This document shows, piece by piece, positions 1 through 6,992 of a stretch of DNA of 13,881 nt (position 1 is the stretch's first letter; each line of letters starts with the position of its first letter). Below the pieces are notes generated by a model, which made no database searches, was not told the DNA's origin, and saw only the letters and a program-made list of their open reading frames with translations. This stretch comes from Aquificota bacterium (lineage in GTDB: Bacteria; Thermosulfidibacterota; Thermosulfidibacteria; Thermosulfidibacterales; Thermosulfidibacteraceae), in assembly GCA_015494645.1 (NCBI GenBank), contig WGAU01000056.1, positions 1 through 13,881 of the forward strand, given 5' to 3'. Made by a program: the position numbers and the translations under genes.

Positions 1-643
1 CCATTACCCCATGAACCCCCATATCCATAAGTCCCTTAACGTCTTCTGGAGAAAAGACATCCCCATTGGCCACTATCTTCAAAGAACTTCTTTTCACAGC
101 AAAAGCTATTTCCTCCCACCTCGCCTTTCTTCTAAAACCATCCTCTGGAGACCTCGGATGGAGCACCACAAAATCTACACCGCACTCCTCAAATATCCTC
201 AGAAAAAGCAACAGCCCATCAAGGTCATGTTCTGGTGGGGTCCTCATCTTAACGCTAACAGGTAGCGACGAAGCTTCCACCATTACCTTAAGTATCTCCT
301 TTACAACATCAGGCTCTTTAAGAAGAGAAGCGCCCCAACCGAACTTTTGAAACTTGCCCTTGGTGCATCCCAAGTTGAGGTTGTAACCAGAGATATAGTC
401 AAGCCCCTCAAGCTTAGAGATGGCTATTCTAAACTCCTCCATTTCTCTGCCAACCAGTTGAACCACAAGAGGACGATCCCTTTTCGCAGGCACCAAGTAT
501 GGATCTTTTAAAGGATTGTTATAAGCTATGTACCTTACATTAACCATCTCCGTGAAGAACAGAGAGCAACCTCCGTAGTATGCAACAAGTTCCCTGAATG
601 CAGGATGGGTGAGATCCACCATTGGAGCAAGCATCAGATTCAT
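1..643 (-). CDS. dus: tRNA-dihydrouridine synthase (Dus family), C-terminus beyond window
   Basis: FMN-dependent enzyme that reduces uridine to dihydrouridine in tRNA loops. 214 codons are visible; the family is usually about 310-340 residues, so roughly the last 100 lie outside the left edge. The N-terminus MNLMLAPMVDLTHPAFREL matches the family opening (LAPM.g.T...FR). The active-site cysteine is C93 in NLNLGCTKGK. The flavin/RNA-binding lysine region is VSVKMR (K132), followed by LHPR (H162) and the phosphate-binding NGDV (193-196) near the end of the TIM barrel. The usual proline after the catalytic cysteine (GCP) is Thr here. The start ATG overlaps the stop of the upstream lipoprotein gene as ATGA, so it is probably translationally coupled and the last visible gene of the pan-rib-mla operon. 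The family call is firm; the DusA/B/C subgroup cannot be set. Confidence 0.9.
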   Translation of the reverse strand, partial: MNLMLAPMVDLTHPAFRELVAYYGGCSLFFTEMVNVRYIAYNNPLKDPYLVPAKRDRPLVVQLVGREMEEFRIAISKLEGLDYISGYNLNLGCTKGKFQKFGWGASLLKEPDVVKEILKVMVEASSLPVSVKMRTPPEHDLDGLLLFLRIFEECGVDFVVLHPRSPEDGFRRKARWEEIAFAVKRSSLKIVANGDVFSPEDVKGLMDMGVHGVM

Positions 644-1131
644 GGGGATCTTTCCCTCAAGAAACCCCCTACTTCCTTAACAAACTGAACAAGAGCAGAC
701 TCAACATTTTTAGCCTTCACACTGATAAATCTATCCTTCAAAGCCCTACCCGACTTTGCCTCCAAAGAAACCTTTCCACTGAGCTCAAAGCTCCTATCCT
801 TCCCTTCCCGAACAAAAGAGAAGGAGTAAATCCTTACATAAAGTTCCTTCTCTCCCGTTTGAGATAGACATAGGGATCTCTGCAAGAGATCCTCCAACAA
901 ACACGACGGTGTACACATCCATCTTATTCCATTAAGGGGTACATACTTTACTCCATCTCTCAAAAAGATTTTAGTTGACTCCAAAGCTCCCGGAACTTCC
1001 ACCTCTTTCAAAGCCACCTTACCAAAGCATGTACCCCGTACATCAGGAATGCCGTAGTAGATAAACGCTTCTCTTTTGGACACAGGCATACAACCCACCA
1101 TAAGCAACAGCATAAAAATTACCCACTTCAC
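640..1131 (-). CDS. ABC-transport auxiliary lipoprotein of an Mla/MCE system
   Basis: Predicted outer-membrane or periplasmic lipoprotein of 163 residues. It starts with a short positive segment and a hydrophobic stretch (about residues 4-13) ending in a lipobox-like MVGC, with C14 as the expected lipidation site. The body carries the loose pattern of the ABC_trans_aux (PqiC-like) family: an early 'l.evevPgal' segment, a positively charged strand, a central RWMCTPSCLLEDLLQRSL (Trp-x-x-Pro then an amphipathic helix), and a C-terminal helix. Proteins of this family normally accompany MCE transporters and are thought to help carry lipid across the periplasm; the present role is inferred from position. 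The start is GTG, overlapping the MCE stop (GTGA), and the stop overlaps the dus start. Sequence similarity is weak, so the family call rests partly on synteny. Confidence 0.7.
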   Translation of the reverse strand: MKWVIFMLLLMVGCMPVSKREAFIYYGIPDVRGTCFGKVALKEVEVPGALESTKIFLRDGVKYVPLNGIRWMCTPSCLLEDLLQRSLCLSQTGEKELYVRIYSFSFVREGKDRSFELSGKVSLEAKSGRALKDRFISVKAKNVESALVQFVKEVGGFLRERSP

Positions 1132-1955
1132 CTTTTTTCCCCACGGGGACCGTATATTAGCACGCTCGGATCGGATTCAATCTCTTCCATCAACTTACGA
1201 AGTAGTTTAACCGTACGATTAAGCCTAACCGTTAGTTCCTCAAGCTTGGGCATAGTTTTCCTGTCAAACCTCTCCGTTGCGTTCCTCATTGAATCGGCAA
1301 GGGAAGAAAGCCTTTCAAAAGCCACAGTTGCTTTAAGAGAAGTACCGTTAACCTGGTCAAGGGTCCCTTTACTTTTCATAACAAGCCCCTCCAACTCTTC
1401 AGTAAGCTTCGCAAGCCTCTCTGTAGTCGCGGTGATGTTCTTTATGTTTTTGTCGCTGAAGGTGCGGTTCAGGCGAATCACCAACTCATCCACATGGGCA
1501 AGGATCTCGGGAAGGGAGCGGGAAAGCCTTTCAATCTGCGATATTTTGTAAGCCACAATAGGGTAGGCCTTACCGTTGATCTTGACCATGTAAGGCTCCC
1601 CACCCTTGCCTCCGGACAGACTGACGTAAGACAGACCCGTTATACCCAGAGGAAGGACAGTGGCTGCGGTATCGCTTCTTATGGGAACCCCCTTTTTCAC
1701 CTTCAAAAATATTACCACCACCTCAGGGTTTGCAGGATCTATATGAATATCGTCCACCTTTCCCACATCCACTCCCTTGTACCTCACCGGAGAACCAACT
1801 TTTAACCCCTTAACAGACTCTTCAGTCATTATCACACACTCTACAAACTCCTGTTTCCCCCTGTACCCGTACACCCAAAGCACGGCACCTACGGCCATAG
1901 CAATGGACAACAGCAGAAAAATCCCTACAAGCACATAGTTAGGCTTGGACTCCAC
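1128..1955 (-). CDS. mlaD: MCE-domain (MlaD-type) lipid-transport substrate-binding protein
   Basis: Periplasmic, inner-membrane-anchored subunit that forms the hexameric lipid-conducting ring on an MlaE/F core. One transmembrane helix spans about residues 8-30, followed by a single MCE domain at about 37-125 with the typical elements VKGLKVGSPVRYKGVDVGKV and LPLGITGLSYVSLSGG. The remaining 140 residues are predicted long helices with heptad-like Leu/Ile spacing (RLAKLTEELEGLV, KLEELTVRLNRTVKLLRKL), consistent with a helical needle or barrel. The length of 275 residues is usual for single-MCE proteins. GTG at 1955 is chosen because AGGAGG sits 7 nt upstream; a TTG one codon earlier is possible but too close to it. 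It overlaps the ATPase gene by 17 bp and the lipoprotein gene by 4 bp. Confidence 0.9.
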   Translation of the reverse strand: MESKPNYVLVGIFLLLSIAMAVGAVLWVYGYRGKQEFVECVIMTEESVKGLKVGSPVRYKGVDVGKVDDIHIDPANPEVVVIFLKVKKGVPIRSDTAATVLPLGITGLSYVSLSGGKGGEPYMVKINGKAYPIVAYKISQIERLSRSLPEILAHVDELVIRLNRTFSDKNIKNITATTERLAKLTEELEGLVMKSKGTLDQVNGTSLKATVAFERLSSLADSMRNATERFDRKTMPKLEELTVRLNRTVKLLRKLMEEIESDPSVLIYGPRGEKR

Positions 1956-2706
1956 CAAGAAACCTCCTTCCCCTTCCGGTAGAAAGAAGCTTTTTAAGCC
2001 AAGGATCGTCCACCTGCCAAAGCCCTTTCACTTCCCCCTCATACACCACCTTGCCCTTCGCTAAAACCGCCACCCTGTCAGAAATAAGCAGACTTGGAAG
2101 ATCATGGGTGATCATCACCACAGTAACACCAAGGATACGGCAAACCTTGCTTATAGTCCTGTCAAACTCATCGGCACTTATGGGATCAAGCCCGCTGGTG
2201 GGCTCATCCAAAAAAAGTATTTCAGGATCCAAGGCCATGGCTCTGGCAAGTCCAGCTTTTTTCTTCATGCCACCGGAAAGCTCTGAAGGGTACATGTGAA
2301 ACACATCCGATGACAGATTTGCAAGCTCCAGCTTGAAAGCAGCCATTTCACAAGCCGCTTTATAGCTAACTTTGGCCTTTTTCCTTATGGTATAGACTAT
2401 GTTTTCTCCAACAGTCATGGAGGAAAATAAGGCAGCGGACTGGAATAGAACTCCCATGCGGTCCCTCAGCTCTTGCCTCTCCCGGGAAGAAAGGGAAAAG
2501 ACATCCTTACCCCAAAAAAGCACCTTGCCTTTATCAGGCTCTTTAAGGAGGAGAAGCACCTTCAGTAGAGTACTTTTTCCGGTACCACTTCCGCCTATTA
2601 TGGAAAGGATCTCCCCTTTTCTAACAGAAAGATTCAAACCTTGATGAACTACCCTTTCGCCATAGGAAGTTTTTAAATTTTCAACAACAATTATATCCCC
2701 AGCCAC
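1939..2706 (-). CDS. mlaF: ABC transporter ATP-binding protein, MlaF type
   Basis: Cytoplasmic ATPase that drives phospholipid transport by the MCE complex. All nucleotide-binding motifs are intact: Walker A GGSGTGKST at residues 38-46, Q-loop Q89, signature LSGGM at 143-147 followed by KKKAGLARA, Walker B ILFLDEP at 163-169 with catalytic E168, D-loop SGLDP, and switch H201. The signature ending in GGM rather than GGQ is typical of the MlaF/Ttg2A branch and separates it from most importers. 255 residues is normal for the family. The start is GTG, inside the end of the permease gene (16-bp overlap). It lies between its permease and MCE partners. Confidence 0.95.
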   Translation of the reverse strand: MAGDIIVVENLKTSYGERVVHQGLNLSVRKGEILSIIGGSGTGKSTLLKVLLLLKEPDKGKVLFWGKDVFSLSSRERQELRDRMGVLFQSAALFSSMTVGENIVYTIRKKAKVSYKAACEMAAFKLELANLSSDVFHMYPSELSGGMKKKAGLARAMALDPEILFLDEPTSGLDPISADEFDRTISKVCRILGVTVVMITHDLPSLLISDRVAVLAKGKVVYEGEVKGLWQVDDPWLKKLLSTGRGRRFLGGVQA

Positions 2707-3776
2707 CGGAAGACCACCGAAAAGGCCGCATCTATAACCAGCACACCAAAAAGACTTGAGACCACACTTTCTATCACCCTAAAGCCAATGCTTTCTGAAC
2801 GTTTCTCCACCATGAAGCCCTTCCAAGCCCCCACAAGGGCTATAAAAAAGCCAAAAACCGGTCCCTTGATCACCCCTGCCCAGAAATGGTTGGGAAGGAT
2901 CACCGCCTCAGCCCTTTTAACAAACTGTACAAAATCCACCCCAAGGGCAAGATCGGCAACCACCATTCCCCCAAATATACCAACTCCATCAGCAAACACC
3001 ACTAAAAGAGGAGAAATCAAAACCAAAGACAGAACCTTGGGAATTACAAGAGCTGCGTAAGGAGATACTCCCATAACCTCAAGAACCTCCAGCTCGTCGC
3101 CAACTTTCATAAGTCCTAAAGATGCGGTGTAGCTGCTCGCACTTCTTCCCGAAAGAAGCACCGCCACAATGAGAGGGGACAGCTCTCTAAGCATTGAAAG
3201 AACCACCAGATCCACAACGAAGATACTGGCACCAAATCTGGCGAGCTGAGTCGCACTTTGGTAAGCTATCACCACCCCGATGAGAAAGGACAGGGTTCCA
3301 ATTAGAGGAAGTCCTTTAAGTCCCATGTTTTCTATATCCTTAAAGAACACACGAGGTTCAAAATCTGAAATCCTTGAAAAGCCTTCAACAAAGATCCTTC
3401 CAACAAAGTCAAAAAAGGAGAGGTATTCCTTCACCTTCCTGTCAACAGCAAGTACAAACCCATAGAGAAGTCCCCTTTTTCTTTTCTGGGGACAGTAAAA
3501 GGCTTTTTCGGAAACCAGTTTGAGAAGCTCCACAAACCTCTCATCAAGACCCTCAACATCATCAAGTCCAAGCCCTGTCCTTTCCAAAAGGTCTGCAAGG
3601 AACTTTGCCCCGTAGGTATCCATAAAGGAAACGCCACCGGCATTTATCTTTGACACATTACCAAGATCCTTAATTGCCAAAGAAAACCGGGAAAGAGTGC
3701 GAACAGTCAAGCAGCCCCTGAGATACAGAACCTCCTGACACACCTCAATCTCTACAGGAGAGGAATAAGAAGTCAT
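2691..3776 (-). CDS. mlaE: MlaE-family lipid ABC permease with N-terminal STAS domain
   Basis: Inner-membrane subunit of the MCE lipid transporter, 361 residues. Residues 1-95 are soluble and STAS-like: a beta-rich start, then GVSFMDTYGAKFLADLL, where D53-T54-x-G56 matches the DT/S-x-G turn that carries the regulatory Thr in MlaB. Residues about 125-361 form the MlaE permease, with an amphipathic interface helix, then about five membrane helices. Family hallmarks are LIGVVIAYQSATQLARFG, the polar RELSPLIVAVLLSGRSASSYTASLG, and GDELEVLEVMGVSPYAALVIPK, which is the coupling helix that contacts MlaF. In E. coli MlaB is a separate protein; here the two are fused, a known arrangement in other phyla. 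The ATG start lies inside the ribD end (32-bp overlap). Confidence 0.93.
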   Translation of the reverse strand: MTSYSSPVEIEVCQEVLYLRGCLTVRTLSRFSLAIKDLGNVSKINAGGVSFMDTYGAKFLADLLERTGLGLDDVEGLDERFVELLKLVSEKAFYCPQKRKRGLLYGFVLAVDRKVKEYLSFFDFVGRIFVEGFSRISDFEPRVFFKDIENMGLKGLPLIGTLSFLIGVVIAYQSATQLARFGASIFVVDLVVLSMLRELSPLIVAVLLSGRSASSYTASLGLMKVGDELEVLEVMGVSPYAALVIPKVLSLVLISPLLVVFADGVGIFGGMVVADLALGVDFVQFVKRAEAVILPNHFWAGVIKGPVFGFFIALVGAWKGFMVEKRSESIGFRVIESVVSSLFGVLVIDAAFSVVFRWLGI

Positions 3777-4827
3777 CTCCGAGCCTTCTGAAAAAGCAAA
3801 CCTTCAGGGAAACAGCATCCGATATCTTCTCCGCAATGGGTAGCCCAACTGCAGAAATTCCACTTCCAACAATTTTGGGAGCAACAACCACCTGAATCTC
3901 ATCCCATAAGCCTTCCCTGATAAAAGAACCGTGCACCTTTGCCCCTCCTTCAACCAAAAGGCTGGTAACCCCCATATCTCCAAGCCTTACAAGCACCTCC
4001 TCAAGATCTAAAAAATCCCCCAACCGGGAAACTCGTTCAACCCTCACTCCCCTTTCCTCAAGGGCTCTGACTTTACTCACATCAGCTTCACGGGAAGTGA
4101 AAACCACAGTTGAAGGAGGGACCTTAAAGACCTGCCTATCCAGAGGAAGGGACAGCTTGGCATCAAGCACAACCCTTAAAGGGTTTACTCCATTTACCCT
4201 TCTTACCGTAAGCTGGGGATCGTCTTTCAAAACTGTTGAACTACCAACAAGCACTGCGTCGCAGAAAGCCCGAAGCTTATGGGCATACCTTAAGGAAACA
4301 GGACAGCTTATCCACTTGGAGTCCCCGCTTTCTGTGGCTATTTTGCCGTCCATACTCTCAGCCCACTTCAGAATCACATAGGGCCTTTTGGTCTTGATCC
4401 ATTTAAAGAACCCCCTGTTCAACCGCCGGCACACATCCTCCAACACACCCACCTTCACCTCTATGTTCCTGCTCCTCAAAAACTCCACTCCCCTTCCCGA
4501 AACCAATGGATTTGGATCAAGGACACCCACGACCACCCTTTTAATTTCCGCCTCCACAATGGCTTCCACACAGGGAGGAGTCTTGCCGTAATGGCAACAG
4601 GGTTCCAAGTTTACGTAAAGGGTACATCCGGATGCGCTATAATTGAGCTTTTCAAGGGCTACCCTTTCGGCGTGAAGATCCCCGAACTTTTTATGATAAC
4701 CCTCGGCTATGATCTTGCCATCGGGAGAAACAACAACAACCCCAACCATGGGGTTGGGACTGACCAAGCCCTGTCCCTTTTTGGCCAAGGACAGGGCCCG
4801 CCACATGTAATACTCGTCAGACCTCAT
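3745..4827 (-). CDS. ribD: Bifunctional riboflavin biosynthesis protein RibD (deaminase/reductase)
   Basis: Catalyses the second and third steps of riboflavin synthesis: deamination of the diaminopyrimidine product of GTP cyclohydrolase II, then NADPH-dependent reduction of the ribosyl side chain. Residues 1-145 are the cytidine-deaminase-type domain with zinc ligands H52 (LHAE, proton shuttle E54), C77 (EPCCHYG) and C86 (TPPC). Residues about 148-360 are the RibD_C reductase (RPYVILKWAESMDGKIA, GDSKWIS, DAVLVGSSTVLKDDPQL, LLVEGGAKVHGSFI). The 360-residue length is normal. ATG at 4827 (MRSDEYYM) has GAGG just upstream; a TTG at 4836 would add MRF and cannot be excluded. It overlaps panD by 11 bp (20 bp with the TTG) and mlaE by 32 bp. 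No other rib gene is visible, so the pathway is dispersed. Confidence 0.96.
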   Translation of the reverse strand: MRSDEYYMWRALSLAKKGQGLVSPNPMVGVVVVSPDGKIIAEGYHKKFGDLHAERVALEKLNYSASGCTLYVNLEPCCHYGKTPPCVEAIVEAEIKRVVVGVLDPNPLVSGRGVEFLRSRNIEVKVGVLEDVCRRLNRGFFKWIKTKRPYVILKWAESMDGKIATESGDSKWISCPVSLRYAHKLRAFCDAVLVGSSTVLKDDPQLTVRRVNGVNPLRVVLDAKLSLPLDRQVFKVPPSTVVFTSREADVSKVRALEERGVRVERVSRLGDFLDLEEVLVRLGDMGVTSLLVEGGAKVHGSFIREGLWDEIQVVVAPKIVGSGISAVGLPIAEKISDAVSLKVCFFRRLGDDFLFLSCRD

Positions 4828-5215
4828 AAACCTCAAAGGGCTTCTCGGCGCCCTTTACCTCCACAATGTTGTTCTTATCATCCACAAACACCAGCGTGGG
4901 CTGCCATTTTACCGCTTCCTCATGGGGCACATTAACATAACAGGCAATGATGATTTTGTCCCCTACGGCTACCTTTCTGGCAGCAGCCCCGTTGAGACAT
5001 ATAACTCTTGAACCGGGCTCTCCCTCTATGACATAGGTGTTGAAGCGCTCGCCGTTGGTTATATTCCAGATTTCTACAACTTCGTAGGGAAGTATCCCGG
5101 ATGCTTCCAGCAGCTCTCTATCAATTGTTATACTACCAACATAGTTTAAATTGGCTTCGGTAACCACAGCCCCATGGATCTTGGCAAGAAGCATCCTTCT
5201 CATCACGCCCCTCAT
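4817..5215 (-). CDS. panD: Aspartate 1-decarboxylase (pyruvoyl enzyme)
   Basis: Makes beta-alanine from L-aspartate for pantothenate synthesis. The proenzyme cleaves itself at Gly-Ser in NYVGSITID, turning the serine into the pyruvoyl cofactor. Other family signatures are KIHGAVVTEANL near the N-terminus, IWNITNGERFNTYVI, GSRVICLNGAAARKVAVGDKIII (the NGAAAR motif), and a short variable tail. The start at 5215 overlaps the panC stop as ATGA, giving 132 residues. An ATG at 5203 (MRRMLLAKIHG, 128 residues) has AGGGG 4 nt upstream and places the cleavage serine at residue 24, almost as in E. coli, so it is an equally credible start. No PanM/PanZ maturation factor is seen nearby. Confidence 0.96.
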   Translation of the reverse strand: MRGVMRRMLLAKIHGAVVTEANLNYVGSITIDRELLEASGILPYEVVEIWNITNGERFNTYVIEGEPGSRVICLNGAAARKVAVGDKIIIACYVNVPHEEAVKWQPTLVFVDDKNNIVEVKGAEKPFEVYEV

Positions 5216-6066
5216 AGCTGGTCCACCCCCAACTGAACGTTATCTATAAGCCTTGCAGGCCCCACAAACACAGCTAAAGCTACAAGAGTTCCCCGTTCTA
5301 CCTTCTCCACAGGTCTAAAGGTTTCGGGGTCTACCACCTCCACGTAGTCTATCTTCGCCAGAGGCTCCGACTGTATTACCTTTGCCACCTCTTCTCTTAT
5401 GACCTTAGCATCCCTCTCTCCTCTTTCGTAAAGCTCCACAGCCCTTTTCAGACTCCTATACAAGCAAAGAGCCGCCTTTCTCTCCTCGGGATTCAAATAG
5501 GTATTTCTGGAACTCATAGCCAGACCGTCTGGCTCCCTCACAATGGGCATCGGTACTATTTCCAAGTCCATGTTCAAGTCTCTAACCATGTTTTTTATAA
5601 CAACCAACTGCTGGAAGTCCTTTTTACCGAAATAAGCTCTGTGGGGCATCACTATATTGAAAAGCTTGCAGCAGACAGTGGTAACCCCTTTGAAATGACC
5701 CGGCCTTGAAGCTCCGCACAACCTTTCAGTTATGTCCACAACCTCAACGTAGGTTCTGTATCCTTCCGGATACATCTCCTCCACAGATGGGTGAAACACC
5801 GCATCCACCCCCAATGGCTTCAACAGCTTCATATCCCTTTCAAGATCCCTCGGATACCTGCTGTAATCCTCGTTGGGACCAAACTGGGTAGGGTTCACAA
5901 AGATACTCACCACAACCCTATCGTTGTCTTCCCGAGCCTTTCTTACCAAAGAAAGATGTCCTTCGTGCAGGTATCCCATAGTAGGCACAAAACCAATAGT
6001 TTCTCCAACTCCCCTCCACTCCTTGGCAAGAGCCTTCATATCCGCTACCTTCTCAACAAGCCTCAT
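5212..6066 (-). CDS. panC: Pantoate--beta-alanine ligase (pantothenate synthetase)
   Basis: Condenses pantoate and beta-alanine with ATP through a pantoyl-adenylate, the last step of pantothenate synthesis. Visible motifs are PTMGYLHEGHLSL (residues 28-40, with the HIGH-like HEGH), IFVNPTQFGPNEDYSRYPRD, RPGHFKGVTTVCCKLFN, AYFGKKDFQQL, and the KMSKS-like LAMSSRN loop. 284 residues matches the family norm (about 280). ATG at 6066 is preferred because a G-rich Shine-Dalgarno (GGGGGAGG) precedes it; a TTG at 6084 would overlap panB by 4 bp and add six residues (MSRGRG) that are simply the translated ribosome-binding site. panB, panC and panD are consecutive, so all pantothenate steps from ketoisovalerate and aspartate, except ketopantoate reductase (panE or ilvC), are here. 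Confidence 0.96.
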   Translation of the reverse strand: MRLVEKVADMKALAKEWRGVGETIGFVPTMGYLHEGHLSLVRKAREDNDRVVVSIFVNPTQFGPNEDYSRYPRDLERDMKLLKPLGVDAVFHPSVEEMYPEGYRTYVEVVDITERLCGASRPGHFKGVTTVCCKLFNIVMPHRAYFGKKDFQQLVVIKNMVRDLNMDLEIVPMPIVREPDGLAMSSRNTYLNPEERKAALCLYRSLKRAVELYERGERDAKVIREEVAKVIQSEPLAKIDYVEVVDPETFRPVEKVERGTLVALAVFVGPARLIDNVQLGVDQL

Positions 6067-6080
6067 TCCCCTCCCCCTGC

Positions 6081-6896
6081 TCAAAGGTAACTATGCTCCT
6101 CGTCGGGAAATGTTCTCTCCCTAACCTCGCTTGCGTATTTTTTAACGGCGCTTATAACCCTTTCCCTAAGGTTATCGTACCTCTTAACAAACTTAGGTTT
6201 AAATTCCTGAAAAATTCCCAGCACATCGTGATACACCAAGACCTGCCCGTCACAGTAAGGTCCCGCGCCAATCCCTATGGTGGGAATTGAAAGAGACTCT
6301 GTAATCTCCTTAGCAAGCTGGGCGGGTACAGCCTCAAGCACCAAGCTGAAACAACCGGCCTCTTCAAGAAGCTTTGCGTCTCTTTTCAGTCTAACCGCTT
6401 GCTCCTCATTCTTCCCTTGAACTCTGTAACCACCTATCCTGTGTATGGACTGAGGAGTTAAACCTATGTGTCCCATAACGGGAATCCCCGCATCCACTAT
6501 CTTCCTTATGGCATCAAGGACCTCCTCGCCGCCTTCCAGCTTCACCGCATGGGCACCGGCTTCCTTTATGAACCTGCCTGCATTCTCCAAAGCCTGCTCC
6601 GGTGAGATCTGATAGCTCATGAAGGGCATGTCTCCCACAACCAAGGCCCTTTGAGCACCCCTTACCACCGCTGCAGTATGACTGAGCATATCCTCCATGG
6701 TAACGGGCAGTGTATTCTCATAACCAAGAACCACCATTCCCAAGGAGTCTCCCACAAGGATAATGTCCACTCCCGCCTCGTCCACCATCTGGGCGCTGGG
6801 GTAATCGTAGGCGGTGATCATCACTATAGGCTCTTTGGCCTCTTTTTTCTTCTTGAGATCCACAACGGTTATACGCTTCACTTTGAACACCTCCAT
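6081..6896 (-). CDS. panB: 3-methyl-2-oxobutanoate (ketopantoate) hydroxymethyltransferase
   Basis: Transfers a hydroxymethyl group from 5,10-methylene-tetrahydrofolate to ketoisovalerate, the committed step of pantothenate synthesis. TIM-barrel motifs are ITAYDYPSA, LVGDSLGMV (metal ligand D50), VVGDMPF (D89), AVKLEGG (E121), the GHIGLTPQS segment, SLVLEAVP with the catalytic glutamate E188, and IGIGAGPYCDGQVLV. 271 residues from ATG 6896; the family norm is about 265. The Shine-Dalgarno GGGAGGG (6912-6906) lies inside the 3' arm of the leader terminator. A GTG at 6881 has its own GGAGG 8 nt upstream and would give 266 residues, so the start is not settled. It is the first gene of the long minus-strand operon and is preceded by a promoter and a structured leader. 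Confidence 0.96.
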   Translation of the reverse strand: MEVFKVKRITVVDLKKKKEAKEPIVMITAYDYPSAQMVDEAGVDIILVGDSLGMVVLGYENTLPVTMEDMLSHTAAVVRGAQRALVVGDMPFMSYQISPEQALENAGRFIKEAGAHAVKLEGGEEVLDAIRKIVDAGIPVMGHIGLTPQSIHRIGGYRVQGKNEEQAVRLKRDAKLLEEAGCFSLVLEAVPAQLAKEITESLSIPTIGIGAGPYCDGQVLVYHDVLGIFQEFKPKFVKRYDNLRERVISAVKKYASEVRERTFPDEEHSYL

Positions 6897-6897
6897 C

Positions 6898-6933
6898 AAA
6901 AAAGGCCCTCCCGGACCGAGCCGGAAGGGCCTT
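6898..6933 (-). terminator. Intrinsic terminator/attenuator directly upstream of panB
   Basis: A 13-bp stem with one G-U pair joins 6933-6921 to 6914-6902 around the loop CUCGGU, followed by six U residues (6903-6898) ending 1 nt before the panB ATG. A hairpin this strong with a U-tract in the reading direction is a standard rho-independent terminator. It sits downstream of the panB promoter, so it can act as an attenuator of panB and also stop read-through from maeB. The panB Shine-Dalgarno is inside its 3' arm, so the folded hairpin would also hide the ribosome site. The opposite strand has no U-tract after the stem. Confidence 0.85.
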
Positions 6934-6947
6934 ATACTCCAACCCTC

Positions 6948-6982
6948 AGCCGTCTCGGTCCCTTGCCGGGATCCAAGCGGCT
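6948..6982 (-). ncRNA. pan-motif-like leader hairpin (candidate riboswitch aptamer)
   Basis: The transcript can fold into a 14-bp hairpin interrupted by exactly two single bulged adenosines on opposite strands. AGCCG (6982-6978) pairs with CGGCU (6952-6948), A6953 is bulged, CUUGG (6977-6973) pairs with CCGAG (6958-6954) including one U-G, A6972 is bulged, UCCC (6971-6968) pairs with GGGA (6962-6959), and the loop is GGCAA. As I recall it, the published 'pan' RNA motif is a hairpin with two conserved bulged A residues found in 5' leaders of panB/panC/panD operons, often in tandem, in Firmicutes, Chloroflexi and deltaproteobacteria. Structure and gene context both match; only one copy is seen here. 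Bases 6961-6950 can instead pair with the terminator. The ligand is unknown to me. Confidence 0.65.
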
Positions 6983-6992
6983 TTCAAAAGTG

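Noticed and set aside
11..350. Overlapping plus-strand frames of 84 and 94 codons at the left edge
   Set aside because: They lie wholly antisense to the Dus coding region, have no family signature, and are low-complexity Ser/Lys/Pro translations typical of a shadow frame.
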